This document shows, one piece after another, positions 9,984-21,876 of a stretch of DNA of 64,000 bases. The notes beneath the pieces were generated by a model that worked only from the letters and a program-made list of their open reading frames with translations, did not search any database and was not told the DNA's origin. Each line of letters starts with the position of its first letter. Position 1 is the stretch's first letter. A program made the position numbers and the translations under genes. Source of the stretch: Irpex lacteus (lineage: Eukaryota; Basidiomycota; Agaricomycetes; Polyporales; Irpicaceae); NCBI GenBank assembly GCA_001986395.2, contig MQVO02000010.1:1161203-1225202 (forward strand). The letters are read 5' to 3'.

Positions 9984-12458
9984 ATGGAACTGGCAGCCAC
10001 AGTCTATGCTGAACAGCTCCGGTCTTATGGTTACGGCCATCCGTTATGGTTTCCGGAACCTATGGAGGCAAGCGACGGCCGAGTTCGTGGTATAGAACTC
10101 GGCGACGTGGGATACTTCGACGAAGATGGCGGCTTCAAGAGTCTATTTAATATAACAGTCGATTCAGATCACGAACTCAACGCCGCTGGGGTCCCGGAAG
10201 GGTTTGTCCCTATCGAGTTCAACAACAATCTGAGGTCCGTCAGAGACGGATTTCTTCAACCGCGACCGTTCTGCAGTGAAAGCGTCAAAGTCCAGACCGC
10301 GGAAGCGCATGCATTGGCGTAAGTTTATTTTTTGGTGAGGCACTACTTTGCTAATATGATATCACTTCGATAGGAATGTGAAAGGGATCGCCGGAGGGGA
10401 ACTGTCATACACCTTCAAGTGTACTAGTCACCGTGGCGCGTTTCTAGTGCTCAAGGACCACGCAACGAAGGCGTCGTTTGGCCCTAACGCCCCATTCGAG
10501 AGGTACATGCTTCAACAACACGCGAGCTGGCACGCATTCGCTACCGACGACAGGAAGTTGGGCATCCGCTGTGCTAAAGAAGACCTCGTTCTCGTTAGGG
10601 GAACGATGAAGACATCGTCCTGGACTGTCGGAGCGTTTCTGGGTAAAGTCGACCGAACACAAGAGGTCACAGTTGGGGCACAAGTCTCGGCAGCCGCCGC
10701 CGCCAAGTTCAGTTTATCTTCTGAATATAGCGAGTATCATAACTGCGAGCAGCGCAGTGGTCCATATGACTTACTACACGGGGGCGACGAGCATTCCGAT
10801 AACTCGCGAGCCGAAAGGCGCGTGGGCAAACGTACGAAGGATCAATGCATATTCCTCAACATATACAAGCTCAAGCATCGCAAACTCCTCCCGACCAAGA
10901 TCGTTGCAAATGGGGAGAGGTCTACTCCTGACGACCGAGACGATGATTCTGTTGGCAGCGCAGGTACATCCGTGTCGTCAGCTGACTATTCTATTGAAAT
11001 GGACACTGGAAACTTTCCGGTGAGTGCCTATGATAGTAGGTCTCATCCCTGTTTGACGTTGCGCTTACACTAGCCCTTTTTATAGCCGCGAAGTCCTTTA
11101 GACGACGTATTGGATTATATATTAGAGGTTTGTTTCTCACATTGCTCATCGCATATGCACTATACTCACCAGTTGCCTTATGATGTTGTATACTAGAACT
11201 CCGATGCGGACGTTGCTATTGCAAGTGATACGGATATCGAGGTTATATTCGCAGTAAGACCGTGATTTGGTTCGTGTTTTATGACCAGGTACTCACGGAA
11301 GGTCTGTGTGTATTCACTGCCCAGAATGCTCCAATCCCCCAGTCCCTCGCTAGCACGCTTCATAAACTGGACATACAGGTTGTCGTGGACGAGTTCAAAG
11401 GTATGTTCCTTTATCTTCTGGCACTCTGCAGATACTAACAAAACGAGTTGCTGGAATAAGTGGGAAAACTACAGACCAACTCTGGCTTGGAATATGTAAG
11501 TTGTATCTTTTGCGCACGACGCCCTCTCTCAAAGACCCATCGCTCTTCAGGCGCCCTTGGAGGTTGGACCTGATGACACAGACATATGGCTGCCAACGAC
11601 CCAAGGTGACGACTCAGTCTTGCAGCGGATAGAACCATCACCTGCTGCTCCACCCGGTCTTCTGCATTGCCATTCTGCAGGAAACGAGAAGTTCCATTGC
11701 CGTCGCCGGGTTATATCTTCGCCAGAGAGATTCAGGCAAAAGACGGGTTAGTGCATACGTTCACTGTATGACAGGACTTGACATCGATACTTATCGAGCG
11801 TAGGCTACCACACTTCATACCGTAATCTCAGTGCCCCGGAAATCAACGAGATTCAGAACTGCCTGGAAAACCTCAATCCGGTCAACCTGCGTTCGTTGTC
11901 AATACTAGAGCTTGATCAACACCCGGAGTCAACTTTCTTGCAAAAGGAAGATCCTATTTGCAAGCTTGACGACTCAGAGTTGGATGGTGAGTCTACGTTA
12001 TTGGCCTCTATTGCCGTCACTTGTTGACTATTTTGTAATAGCCAAATGTCAGAAGGATCTGGCTGACTTCGATGTAAGATTTCTCAATGTCACGCGAGTT
12101 GAACCGACCCCCTTGATCCTGTTCTTTCATTCATCAGTCCATGTCCGTCGATGTCCAGGTGGACAACAACGAGTCTTCCGAAGCAGGAATCATCTACCGT
12201 GCGATACGAGCGTGAGTACTGCCCAGTATGGTACAGTCATGCGGATACTCATGTCACTTTGCACATGTCAGCTTAAAATGGCATCGTCGAGGGCGCAATG
12301 CGGAGACTGTGACGTCGACGCGAGACTCAGACAGCAGCAAAAGCCGCTCTACGATACACTCGACAATCCAGCGGATCTTCGCCTTCGCAAAGCAAGACCG
12401 TACCAGACGGGTCGCACGGCAGAGTGGACTTTCGGACACGACCACTCTGTGCGATTGA
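9984..12458 (+). CDS. A3: A-family N-terminal module with Ser/Arg-rich tail
   Basis: Eleven exons: 9984-10318, 10374-11019, 11086-11127, 11197-11253, 11289-11400, 11461-11495, 11551-11746, 11804-11986, 12042-12073, 12138-12211, 12272-12458. They sum to 1899 bases, 632 residues, with every splice phase consistent. The A module is intact: MELAATVYAEQL, YGYGHPLWFPEP, LGDVGYFDEDGGFKSLFN, the LVRGTMKTSSWTVGAF block, KDQCIFLNIYKLKHR, SPLDDVLDYILE, NSDADVAIASD. After the 35-base exon the protein is unlike its sisters: a segment with CHSAGNEKFHCRRR that could be a finger remnant, then NLRSLSILELDQ, then a basic Ser-rich end (KSRSTIHSTIQR). No complete zinc finger is visible. The A module is unknown in function. 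The start at 9984 matches the sister starts; an upstream in-frame extension exists but is not conserved. Confidence 0.7.
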
Positions 12459-13319
12459 CGCACTCGATGAGGACCTGAACCACCCAGTACTGGTATACCC
12501 CACAAGGAATTGTCATTATACCCTCTACCTCGGACCCGGTGTTCGTATTGGTTGTCATATTATTGACTGTGCTGTTCTTTTTCTTGCATCCTCGGATTCT
12601 GAGTGGCCAGAAGTTGAAGGTAAAGTTCACCTCAAGCTGTTTAGCAATGAACGTCGCGGAGAAATGATGTTTGGAAGCTATCTGACGAGACTACCGTGAC
12701 TTCAGATACTTGGAAGTCGAACTGTGCTCGTCCTCTACGCCAATTTGAGCCGGAAATACACACCGGTGACCGTGACTCCTATTTGTGGGAGTTGGAACTT
12801 GAAGCTTGAAGTAGGTACCGCACATGTGCGTGCTGATATTTATCTCTGGTGGCAGAGTGCCTTGTTCAATGTTTCGGACCCCGCCGTCCTGGGAACCAGA
12901 ATAGTAATCGAGCTGCCATCTGTGGACGACTGCTTCGTGATGGAGAGCGGCCATGGCCGCGTCACACGTCAGCACCAAAACTTCGATTATCCCAGAGGCT
13001 CAAGCTCAACCTACATGCATGTCCGTATACCCATAACTTTCTCCTCAGGCTCCTGCGGTGTGTTCAGCCTCTCTCAAAGTTGTAGCCAACAACGCTGTGC
13101 ACTTGGACACGAGCTGCCTGTGACGACAAGTCGTCGCCGATACACAGGCCTTCAGCCAAGAGGATGTATTCTCCCTCATTCGTGACACTATAGATACTAG
13201 TTAATTGGTATGTAGATGGAACAGCTTTTATTATGCTCTCTGACTGTGTGTATCATCTAGATCAACTTACAATTCTCAGTTCAAGAAGCAAGCTACGAGC
13301 GTCATCGGTCTCCGTCGCA
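12459..13319. other. Unassigned stretch with open frames
   Basis: Two overlapping open frames (12424-12699 and 12724-13185) have some coding look (EVEGKVHLKLFSNERRG; KYTPVTVTPICGSWNLK), but no start, splice set or family is recognised. They may be further exons of A3, a decayed gene, or chance. Confidence 0.3.
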
Positions 13320-15360
13320 ATGAACACTTCTGATTCCCAGTCCCTGGAGATTGTACACCACACTCCGCAACATCTGACGTCTATGGCCGAGGACGACTTT
13401 ACGAAGCCATGGTCCCAGTACACTCGCCTGTTCCAGGAACATCCCGAATACGCTGCACCGCTAGCCAAGGAGCTCTTCTCAGCCAACGACCTCAAGTACC
13501 TGCCTTTCATACTCTCGTGCCCATGGGACTTCGCGGACGCCTCTCAGGTACATCCTGGCGAGGAATTGCACTCCTCCAACTTCCTCATCGCATTATTGGA
13601 CATCGCTTCAGACAAGCGTTGGTACAAGCAACTAAGAGAGGGGAAAATCGCAGGCCCCAAAGATTCTGGAAGGAAGGGGTACTGGGCCGCAGTATGTTCT
13701 TGCTCGCTACTCTCTAGCACGGGCTCAGATATTCTGACACTCCTGTCGTTGCGCTCGTCACTCTGGGACCTGCTACAGCTCAAAATATACCACACGTTGA
13801 GATGCATCAGCAAGATCATCATCCTAGATAGTGGCAAAGTACATCGCCCAACGGAGCCTTCCATGTGCGAAGGATGCATAGATCGCTTTTCACTACTATG
13901 GAAAATGCTCTGGGACCGTGACAACGCCCTGCGGCATTATATGTTCACAGAAAACTTTGCAGGGTCCAACGGCGACATATTCCCTCTCATCGCGTACCTG
14001 TTGGAATGCCACTTCGTGATGGTCCGACAATTTCAGTAAGTAGTGGTTCAAACTTAGCTTACGTACATGCAATCTCGACTACTCCTCACATATCAACAGA
14101 CAGGGCGCCGCCCCCTCCCTATCCTCACATGCCGCTCACATCGCGCTTCTGCTCTGGGGCCGCTCAACTCCACAAACGTACCAGTCCCGCGTTTCTGCGC
14201 GCATCATCGTGGGTATCTGTGAAGAACGGGTCGACCCTCGGAAGGCTCACATCGCCAGATTCCTTCATGAATCAATGCTTCCCGCCACTGGCCCGCTGTA
14301 CGAAACCTTACTCAGAGCACTGCCCTCCGAGGATATCAAATATATGCTGGAGCCATCGTGTTTATACGACACGCTCAATATGGTGTTGGCCGTGCTACAT
14401 GGCTCTCCCCACAGGTCTTACATATCCGAAGACTATCTCAAGGAGTTGCTGTACAGACTGACTAGGATGTCTCGACGGTATTGGTGCCATGGGGACATGA
14501 GTGGCGGCCCGTTGGCCGATCGAAGGATATCTATCATGACTCTGAGCTGCTTCCAGTGAGTGCCTATATTCTTTCATCGACTTGGCTCTCAAATGGCTTG
14601 TTATGTCCTCAGTTCGATATACAAGATTGGCAAAGAGACGGTTATGAAATGCGTCACCTTTCGTCCTTACGGGTTCAACTTCCTCGCCGAGGTCGCGTCT
14701 GTCATCATATACGCATACACTACCGATACTGAGGAAATTCTGCGAGGTGAGCTCTGCATCCTAGACTCCGACTCTCTGTGTGCTATCCGTGCTCAACGAT
14801 ATCCGCATAGAATCCATCGTTGCCATCATCACAGCGCTCAAGACATTCGGAGGTGGACGGTGGGTCAACACTCAAGAAGAGGCCGCACGAGCCTTTGCCG
14901 ACGTTCGTCGCATCCTCCACGGGCACTGGTTGCCGATCCTTGAAGACCTCAGCTCCGCCCTGCATGCATCCAAACAAAGACACGACCAAACGTCCGTCAC
15001 TCACTTGGAAGAAATCACAGAACTCTGGCACGAGCTAGGCTCCGCGTACCGGCTGAATAGGTACCTACGGGAACGAGACTTGCTGGTTCGTTACCTCACC
15101 CAGGCGGAGCGCGTTCAAGGCTGTTTCTTGACGGAGTGCCCGTGTTATGGGCGGAAGTCCCGGTGGCATAAGACTCGGAGGGTTTGTAGGGGGTGTTGGG
15201 CGGTGTTCTACTGCGGCGAGCGGTGTCAGATACGGTGAGTCATCGTGCCAGTCTGCAGTGTGTTTGTAGGATTCTCGAGTGCTTACTGTCGGTATGTAGA
15301 GATTGGAAGTTGGGCCATAGGGATGTCTGTCTTGGTCGTCACGGTCAGAGTTTGAGTTGA
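13320..15360 (+). CDS. MYND-finger protein, left (intact) copy
   Basis: Five exons: 13320-14035, 14100-14555, 14613-14746, 14811-15234, 15300-15360; 1791 bases, 596 residues, phases consistent. Begins near MAEDDFTKPWSQYTRLFQ; most of the protein is a helical-looking region of unknown role shared with the right copy (LLSSTGSDILTLLSLRSSLW, CISKIIILDSGKVHRP). The C-terminus is a MYND-type zinc finger, residues about 545-590: ECPCYG, RRVCRGCWAVFYCGERCQ, DWKLGHRDVC. MYND fingers bind proline-rich peptides and often sit on regulators. The start at 13320 was chosen because it aligns with the right copy's ATG, although a second ATG (MAEDDF) lies 22 codons on. It is the first gene of the left arm of an inverted duplication. 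Confidence 0.85.
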
Positions 15361-15811
15361 ATGAGAAGTGAGAAATTGGTCAAGTTGAAGAGTCAGTGTG
15401 GTAGACAACGACTGAAAGATCAACAGTCTGTCAGTCATATGCTACTCGCCCATGCCAACATGAACGCACATCGTCCATCCGCGGACAAGCCCAGTGAGAG
15501 CTATCCATAAAGCACATATAGTAAGTACAGCCCTCTTCATACACCACAGTCCTACAAAGTACCCCAAGAACCCCGCCGACGTCGAATCAGCCATTCACGA
15601 TCATGAGAGCAACTTGTATCGAGGACAGGGCCACAGGAACGAAACCCCCGAGAAGCACCTTCTCAACAGAACGTTCCTCGTTTGAAGCGCTGTGGGGAAA
15701 GATCTAGAGATGGTGATGGGTGTGGGGAAGCGTGAGAACCTCGCAGTTCGGTCCGATCGCTCACTCAATTAGAATGTTTGTTTTGATTTGTTTCGTTTTG
15801 CTTGTCGTTTT

Positions 15812-15872
15812 CAACTTGAACTTGAACTTGAACTTGAACTTGAACTTGAACTTGAACTTGAACTTGAACTTG
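15812..15872 (+). repeat. TTGAAC hexamer microsatellite, about 10 units
   Basis: About 61 bases of uninterrupted TTGAAC repeats. The duplicate at 39966-40009 has about 7 units, so the array length changed after duplication. Confidence 0.95.
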
Positions 15873-17264
15873 TCGCAAAGGCCGTCGCCTCTCTGCCGAA
15901 TCGACGTCTCACTGCTGGCCTTACTCACACTCTCCGGACAATAGTATTCGGTCTGCTATGACTACTGAAACAACAAGATCATGGCGAGGCGACCCCCCTG
16001 CACTTTCACGCACCGGCCATCCGACCATCCGAAAGTTTGACACCTCTTCGCTTCGGTATCACTCTATCATGCCGTCCCTGCGCATGCCAATCACTCGAAG
16101 ATTCAATGGACACGAATTCGAAACGGAGGCTCAAACGCGGGACGACAGCCGAAGGTCCGAAGTCACGATGCCTGCTGAATACAAGTCCAGCTGCAGGGAC
16201 GTACTGTATGAGCGAAGGTTTGAGTGTAGATCCTGACGAAGGTCTGAGTCTTTGAGATGTGTAAGATTCCGAGAATTAGAAAGGACCCTAGACGTTGGGC
16301 CGGGTTATTGTGTGAGTGTCGTCACTGTCAATATCGTCGCAGGGAAAGCGAATAGTAGGTGCGTGTAACACTAACGAACGACTCGACTAGTCTACGGTAG
16401 GCTTACTGTGGCTATGTGTTCTGCACATGACGCGTGACGACCAGCCTTCGTTACAACCTACAGTTCCGGTTCGAGTCCCAGGCGCGCTGCATCACTCTCA
16501 AGAAGACTCAGAAGAGTAGAAGAAGTTTAGGAGAACACGATCGGACGACGGAGGAGTCTGGACCAAGAATGCACAAGGGTCGAAGAGTGCGCGTTGAGGA
16601 ACTGTCGCGCCGCGAGCTTGAAGCGCACAACGAACGGAGATGTATGCTACGTTGGCAGGACACTCGAACTTACTTAAAGTGAATGGGGGTAAGTGATCTC
16701 AGGTGACGTCGACCGGCGCATGACCTCCGAATACTCAACACTGCGACAACTCTATCACGCCGCCCTGCCGATCACTCAAAGATTCAATTCAATAACCCGA
16801 CAAGTTTCAAGCCACAAATTCGAAGAGACGCGGGACGACAGCCGAAGTCCGAGGTCACAGGTCTCGCTTTCCAGGGACGAAGAAGACGGAGGCCTGCTAC
16901 GAGAAGGGACCCCAGATATCGATGTTAGCTAAGGCCGTACCGAGTAATGGCGTGAGAGCTTACCGTGTCGTCACTTTCGTATTCACTAGTATGAGATTAA
17001 TATTGTGGCCTAGGTGCGTTTACGAACAACTGGGCAGTCCTTCCAAATTGCGCTTCGATCGTGACCTAGAGAAGCCGTGAAACTCGTACACGACCTGTAC
17101 CGTCGCAGTCGAAGTGACACGTTAACCTCTTGCTGCCATCAACGACGATTACGACCACCGATGGGTCGGATGTCGGACGTCGAAGCTTGGACTCGGAGGT
17201 CGTCGCGATCGTGCAGGTACACCACCGCTCGTCCGAAGTCACAGAAGTCGAACCGCCGCGTCCT

Positions 17265-17313
17265 GCTTGTGTTCTCTCCGACTTCTTTGAGGAGGTCGGA
17301 AAGCACACAAACG
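17265..17313. repeat. Palindromic repeat, copy 1
   Basis: Imperfect hairpin with arms TGTGTTCTCTCCGACTTC and its near complement. Related hairpins lie at 38130-38179 and 39121-39174 in the other arm. Confidence 0.6.
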
Positions 17314-18220
17314 CGATTGCAGGGGCCTAGGCTAAGAATGCGTAAAGTTCGAGGATATGAACCCAGCGTGCAAGACGAGCTCGAGGAACTGTGGCGGTCT
17401 CACAAGTGCGTTCGATGGTGCATTCTTCTACCCGCGACGCTGACGCTTGACTGTTCTTGGCTTAGGCAGTTTAGAGTTGGACGCTCGAGTGAGTCCTTGA
17501 CCCGCTTCTGACAGAACCGAACTCTCATGTGCCTCCAGGGCGTACGCGTCAAAGAGATGTCGCAGCACTGCACAGCATACACTCATCCATCCCGACCCAA
17601 ACGCTCTCCTCGGTCTTTGTGCCCACGTTTGTCGACGTGCCACTAAGTGCGCTACGTGCGTCTGGCACTCTGCGCTAATGAACAAGAAAACGGCGTCCTC
17701 AGGTTCATCTATCGACCACGATGACGCATATGCAAGGCTCTCGACACCGAATTCGAATGCGGCGCATTGATGCGATGTGATATGTGGCGGACAGCTCGCC
17801 GGCGGGACGACTGTTCTCAGCGTACGGACAGTGTGGAGTGCTCGGTGCTTCGAATACGCAGAAGCGAATCCTGTTCGATGGGCGTCCCAGTCCGGCCTCC
17901 TCGTCCCGGACGCGTCTCACCAGGAGACCAATACAGTCCCGTCCAGTCCTTTCTCGCTGTCCCACCACCACGTCCCAGGCAATCCCAAGCGCAGTTCCCT
18001 CTTATCGATATCTGTGTACGTACGTCTCACGATAACGCAGTGCCCTCGTGAACCGTCTCCCACCCCAATAAGCCATTCTCATCACCTCTATTCGGTCATC
18101 GGGCGAGGGATCTTCGACGTCAATTCAATTCAGTCGTGAAGAAGCTCAGGACCCTGACCGCTCTCAGGATCACACCAGCGCGGTCCTCTCTCATGATCAT
18201 CTCGCAGCAGACATCGCATG

Positions 18221-18228
18221 TATAAATA
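18221..18228 (+). promoter_or_regulatory. TATA box of the left DUF6593 gene
   Basis: TATAAATA 64 bases upstream of the ATG. The same octamer precedes the right copy at 37185-37192, so it was kept after duplication. Confidence 0.65.
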
Positions 18229-18284
18229 CGCCCTCGCCCTCACGGTGCTATGCCACTCCCTCCCTGCCCTCCATCGACAAAAAG

Positions 18285-19205
18285 ATGCTGAACCGCGCGT
18301 TACCGTACTTTCTTGAAGACCGGACTGGGCAGCTATCCGACACTGAGTACGATGATATCTATGACCGGTTGTTCTTGCACGTCTCTTCCTCCTCCTCTTC
18401 CTCATCCTCTCCGTCCCCACCTTCCCCGACTTCACAGCAACCCCTTACAATAACGATCTCCTCAACCCCCCGCCGATCCTCCCCTCACTCCCACTCCCAC
18501 TCACAACACCCACCAAACACGCGCCGCCTCTCGAATTACAGCCAAACCACCGAACCGAGCGTGACTCTAGAGTTCGGAGGTTCGCGCGGTGCGTTGAGTC
18601 TTGGGAGTGTTACGTTCTCTACTAAAACACGTAAGGAGAGTCTGCCTATGGGGAGTTGGGTTGGGAGGACTTCTTTGTTTAGTGGGTGAGTATATGCACG
18701 TTGCTTCTCGCGCTTGGGGTATTCAGGCATTTGTACTTTCATAGATCTCTGTCGCGGAAGTTTAGAGCGTCGGATGGGGAGGAATATCGCTGGGTGTATC
18801 GCGGTGTCGAGGGACACGAATGGACTGTGCGTACATGCGTTTCTCCTTCCCTTTCCTCTCCCCTTCTCCATAGCCCCCACGCATACCCCTACCAACACAC
18901 TCCTTCTCCTCCCTCTCTTCCATCTCCCCTCCTTTCTTCTACTATATACCCGTACTAATGCTCCATGGCAGCTCCTCACCGCCCAATCAACCCAAATCGC
19001 CCACTACACACTCAAACACCCCTCCAAGCCCGCATACGGCACGTCGGGGAACGTGCTTGTTGTTTGTGAGGCGTATGGAAACATCGTCATAGGTAAGTGA
19101 CACGAATTGGACTGTTTGGGGTGGAGAGGGGGTGCTGATACGTGATGAGTAGAGGTGTTGGCGAGTTTGATCGTTATGCGGTGTATCGCTGCGTACAACC
19201 TCTAA
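18285..19205 (+). CDS. DUF6593 domain protein, left copy
   Basis: Exons 18285-18685, 18745-18826, 18972-19092, 19153-19205; 657 bases, 218 residues. The N-terminus MLNRALPYFLEDRTGQ leads into a Ser/Pro/His-rich linker, then SVTLEFGGSRGALSLGSV. The DUF6593 core follows: KFRASDGEEYRWVYRG, GHEWT, IAHYTLKHPSKPAYGTSG, ending EVLASLIVMRCIAAYNL. DUF6593 is a small beta-rich domain common in basidiomycetes, of unknown function; the family name is from recalled motifs. No signal peptide or membrane segment is visible. Length fits the family. Confidence 0.85.
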
Positions 19206-21876
19206 ACGTCATCTGGACCCCTCGCTTTATATATCCCTGCGGCAAACGCCAAACATCGACTCGACTCGGAACACGAACCTCGACGATGCTAGTGGCTCAG
19301 AACGCGGACGCGGACTCGAATGACGACTCAAGATGCTGATGCGGACGAGAAGCACTTGCTGCCCTGCCACTGTCTTTTTGTGTTCATCGTCCACCACTCC
19401 CTCGTCCTATCGAGCACTTCGAGACTCGACACCGCTGTACGTGAAGTCTAGGTAGACTGAGCGTTTTCCATCCCCAGTCGTCGACCGAAATTCATCAACG
19501 CTAACGTCGTCATCGACCTTCAAACTTCAAGACGGATACGGCCATCGCTGTCGTCATTATCGTCGATCGAAACCTACCCGTCCCGTTCGAATCGGCGCGT
19601 CCCTGGCCTCCAACGTTCTCGGCACGTATCATGCGTCACGTCCAACGCACGACTTGGTCTTCGGGACACTTTCCAGCGCCTCCTCGTCTGACTTTTACCA
19701 TACGAGGGCCGAGGCTCAAAAGATTTGACGGAAATCGCTGTAGAGGCGAAATTCTTCTTTTGTCATAGTCCATCTGCTCCCTCATTAACAAATCCATTTG
19801 CCGCATAAGTACTCATACTCTCCAACTCTAACTCGAACTCGGATCTATCTTCTTGTTCCATCGCTTTGGCCTGTTCATCGCTCTCGTCCGTTATCATTTC
19901 CCCTCACATCCTCTAATGCATTTCACAATTTACTGTACTCTGCATCATCCTTCGCTAGCGGAATACTTCTTGCTTCACTGGGAATCAGCCTGCTCGGACT
20001 CTTCTTTCTGGCTTCAACTGCTCAAAAGTCCTCGCATAATTATTCACCATCGTAATCACCTGTTGTATCATAGTATCCATTATCGTCAATTCAGACCCTG
20101 AAGCAGCATCAAGTATCCGTCGTGGCTCGCGTACTTACTTCGAGAGTACGTCATGTGACCGTGTGGGTCCCTCGGCGTTTGCGCTGGCCCGGGTTGATTT
20201 TGCGAAGTTCAACTTCAGCTTGATCGTGAAGCTTGAAGCTTGAAGTGCTGGTGTCCTTCATCGACTGCGAGTTACTAGGGTGATAGCAAGCAAGTTATGC
20301 GAAAGATTGCTAAGTACGTGCGGCCACCTCTCTCAAGTGATCTCGAGACTTATGCTCGCGGAGTTACTCTCATCTTCAGCACTGGCATGAGCGCGCTGAG
20401 TCTGAACGGGTCTTAGCAGAATGATACCAGTACTCTGACATGGTCACGGTACGTACACGCAACACGATGTCCGAGTCCATGCTTCAACTTGAAGTTCTAA
20501 AGTTCTAATTGCACTGGTATACCCTTTAGTAATGCTTTGGCTACAGGATGCATCTACATCTGCTGTCTCCCTCTAACAGCGTACGTGCGGTGTCCGAGTC
20601 ATCCTGTGCCACCGCCGTCGCGGCTCGCACTATACCTCGAACAGCCTGAGTGACACGTACGTTTATGGGGAACGCTGATTTGCTAGGTGCTGACGTTTAA
20701 CAGCCTTGTAACAGTACTGCTTATCGACCGTTCATCGTCGCAACTGGCTGTGAGCCTATCATCAAGCCCACGTGTTTGGCAGCGCGGGACGCACAAAGCT
20801 CGGACGCAATATGGGAAGGACGTAGGACGTAGGAGCTATCCTCCATTTGAGCTATCCTCATGGAAAAGACTTGAAGCGAGCGCGGCACGCTCTTATGCTA
20901 AAGCAGAGCGAACACAGAGCTACTTACTATGTATTGAAGGTGAGAAATTTCCACTACTATTGGCGAGCGATGGCATCGATGCGTCTCACGCTGCGCCGCG
21001 ATTAGCACAGATTAGCTGTGCAACTGCGCCTACTAGAATCGAGGACTCACGCTGACTGGGCAGACCATCAACTCCTTCAACACCTGCAATGCCATCTCTC
21101 GGGGAGAAACTCGCATTTAGGACTCGGAGACTCCTTTCTTTTGACAATCTGAGAGGTACCTGTACGCAGCCGTTCCGTACTTGAATCCGGTTATCGCCAT
21201 TCTCGTGTTGCAAAGTCGGTCTCCAACAGCCTTTGACGGGGCGTGCGCGGGGAGACAGCGTGTCGGACAGCCACCACTCAGTCCGGATGAAGTAAAGTAG
21301 GTATGTGGGTCAGGAAGCCAATATGCGGTGTTCATGTAGTCATGCGGTGCGTCGAAGCCATATACGCGAACCACGATACTGACAGTGAGTGACATGCTTT
21401 TGATAAGCACTTCCAGATGGCAATTAGAGCGGCGCAGAGGACGCTCGTCTGTGATGGCTCAAATGATATGCTTGTCTTTCCAACGTTGTGCGAAAGACTT
21501 GAGAGGACGAGGGAACGATAGTTATGGACGTGTGTTGGCTTGGAGAATATGATTCAACTCCAGGGGAGCTTAAGTAGCGTGAGTCTAAGAGTGCAACGTG
21601 GCTAGCATAGGCTGTACTACTTATCTATGTCACAGCCTCAATACTTTGCAGGTGGCTTCCTTCCCAGGTTCATAACCGTGCTCACCGGGGCAGATTGGAA
21701 CTCTGGGGTCCTGCTATAAACGAAGCTCGCCTCGACAGTCACCTCGCAGTATACTCCTCCCTTCGTCGTTGACACGCATTGTCTCTCCGCCCCTCGTCCT
21801 GCTGGGTACGTACCATTATGGCAAATGTTCGAGGTTGCACTAAGCGGTTAAGCAGAAGCAAATCGTCTCTCATACG
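19206..21876. other. Long intergenic stretch, no gene seen
   Basis: About 2.7 kb with short chance ORFs only, such as 19798-20055 and 20687-21055, none with a recognisable domain. The left arm's homology to the right arm ends near 19255. Confidence 0.4.

Larger units (their letters stand above)
15361..18219. other. Duplicated non-coding stretch
   Basis: About 2.9 kb within the left arm. Short ORFs only, none with a recognisable domain. It contains the TTGAAC microsatellite and a palindromic repeat near 17265-17313. Matching sequence lies at about 37200-41080 on the other strand. Confidence 0.5.
13300..19255 (+). repeat. Left arm of a large inverted segmental duplication
   Basis: Gene order MYND gene, hexamer microsatellite, DUF6593 gene is repeated in reverse order and orientation at 36100-43800. 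Homology is visible in coding and non-coding parts (for example GAAGCGCTGTGGGGAAAG near 15687 and its reverse complement near 40120). The last clear match is AACGTCATCTGG near 19206. Limits are approximate. Confidence 0.85.

Noticed and set aside
15812..15872. CRISPR-like repeat array
   Set aside because: Pure 6-base microsatellite with no spacers, in a fungal nuclear genome.
18536..18979. 147-codon minus-strand ORF
   Set aside because: Antisense shadow of the DUF6593 gene.
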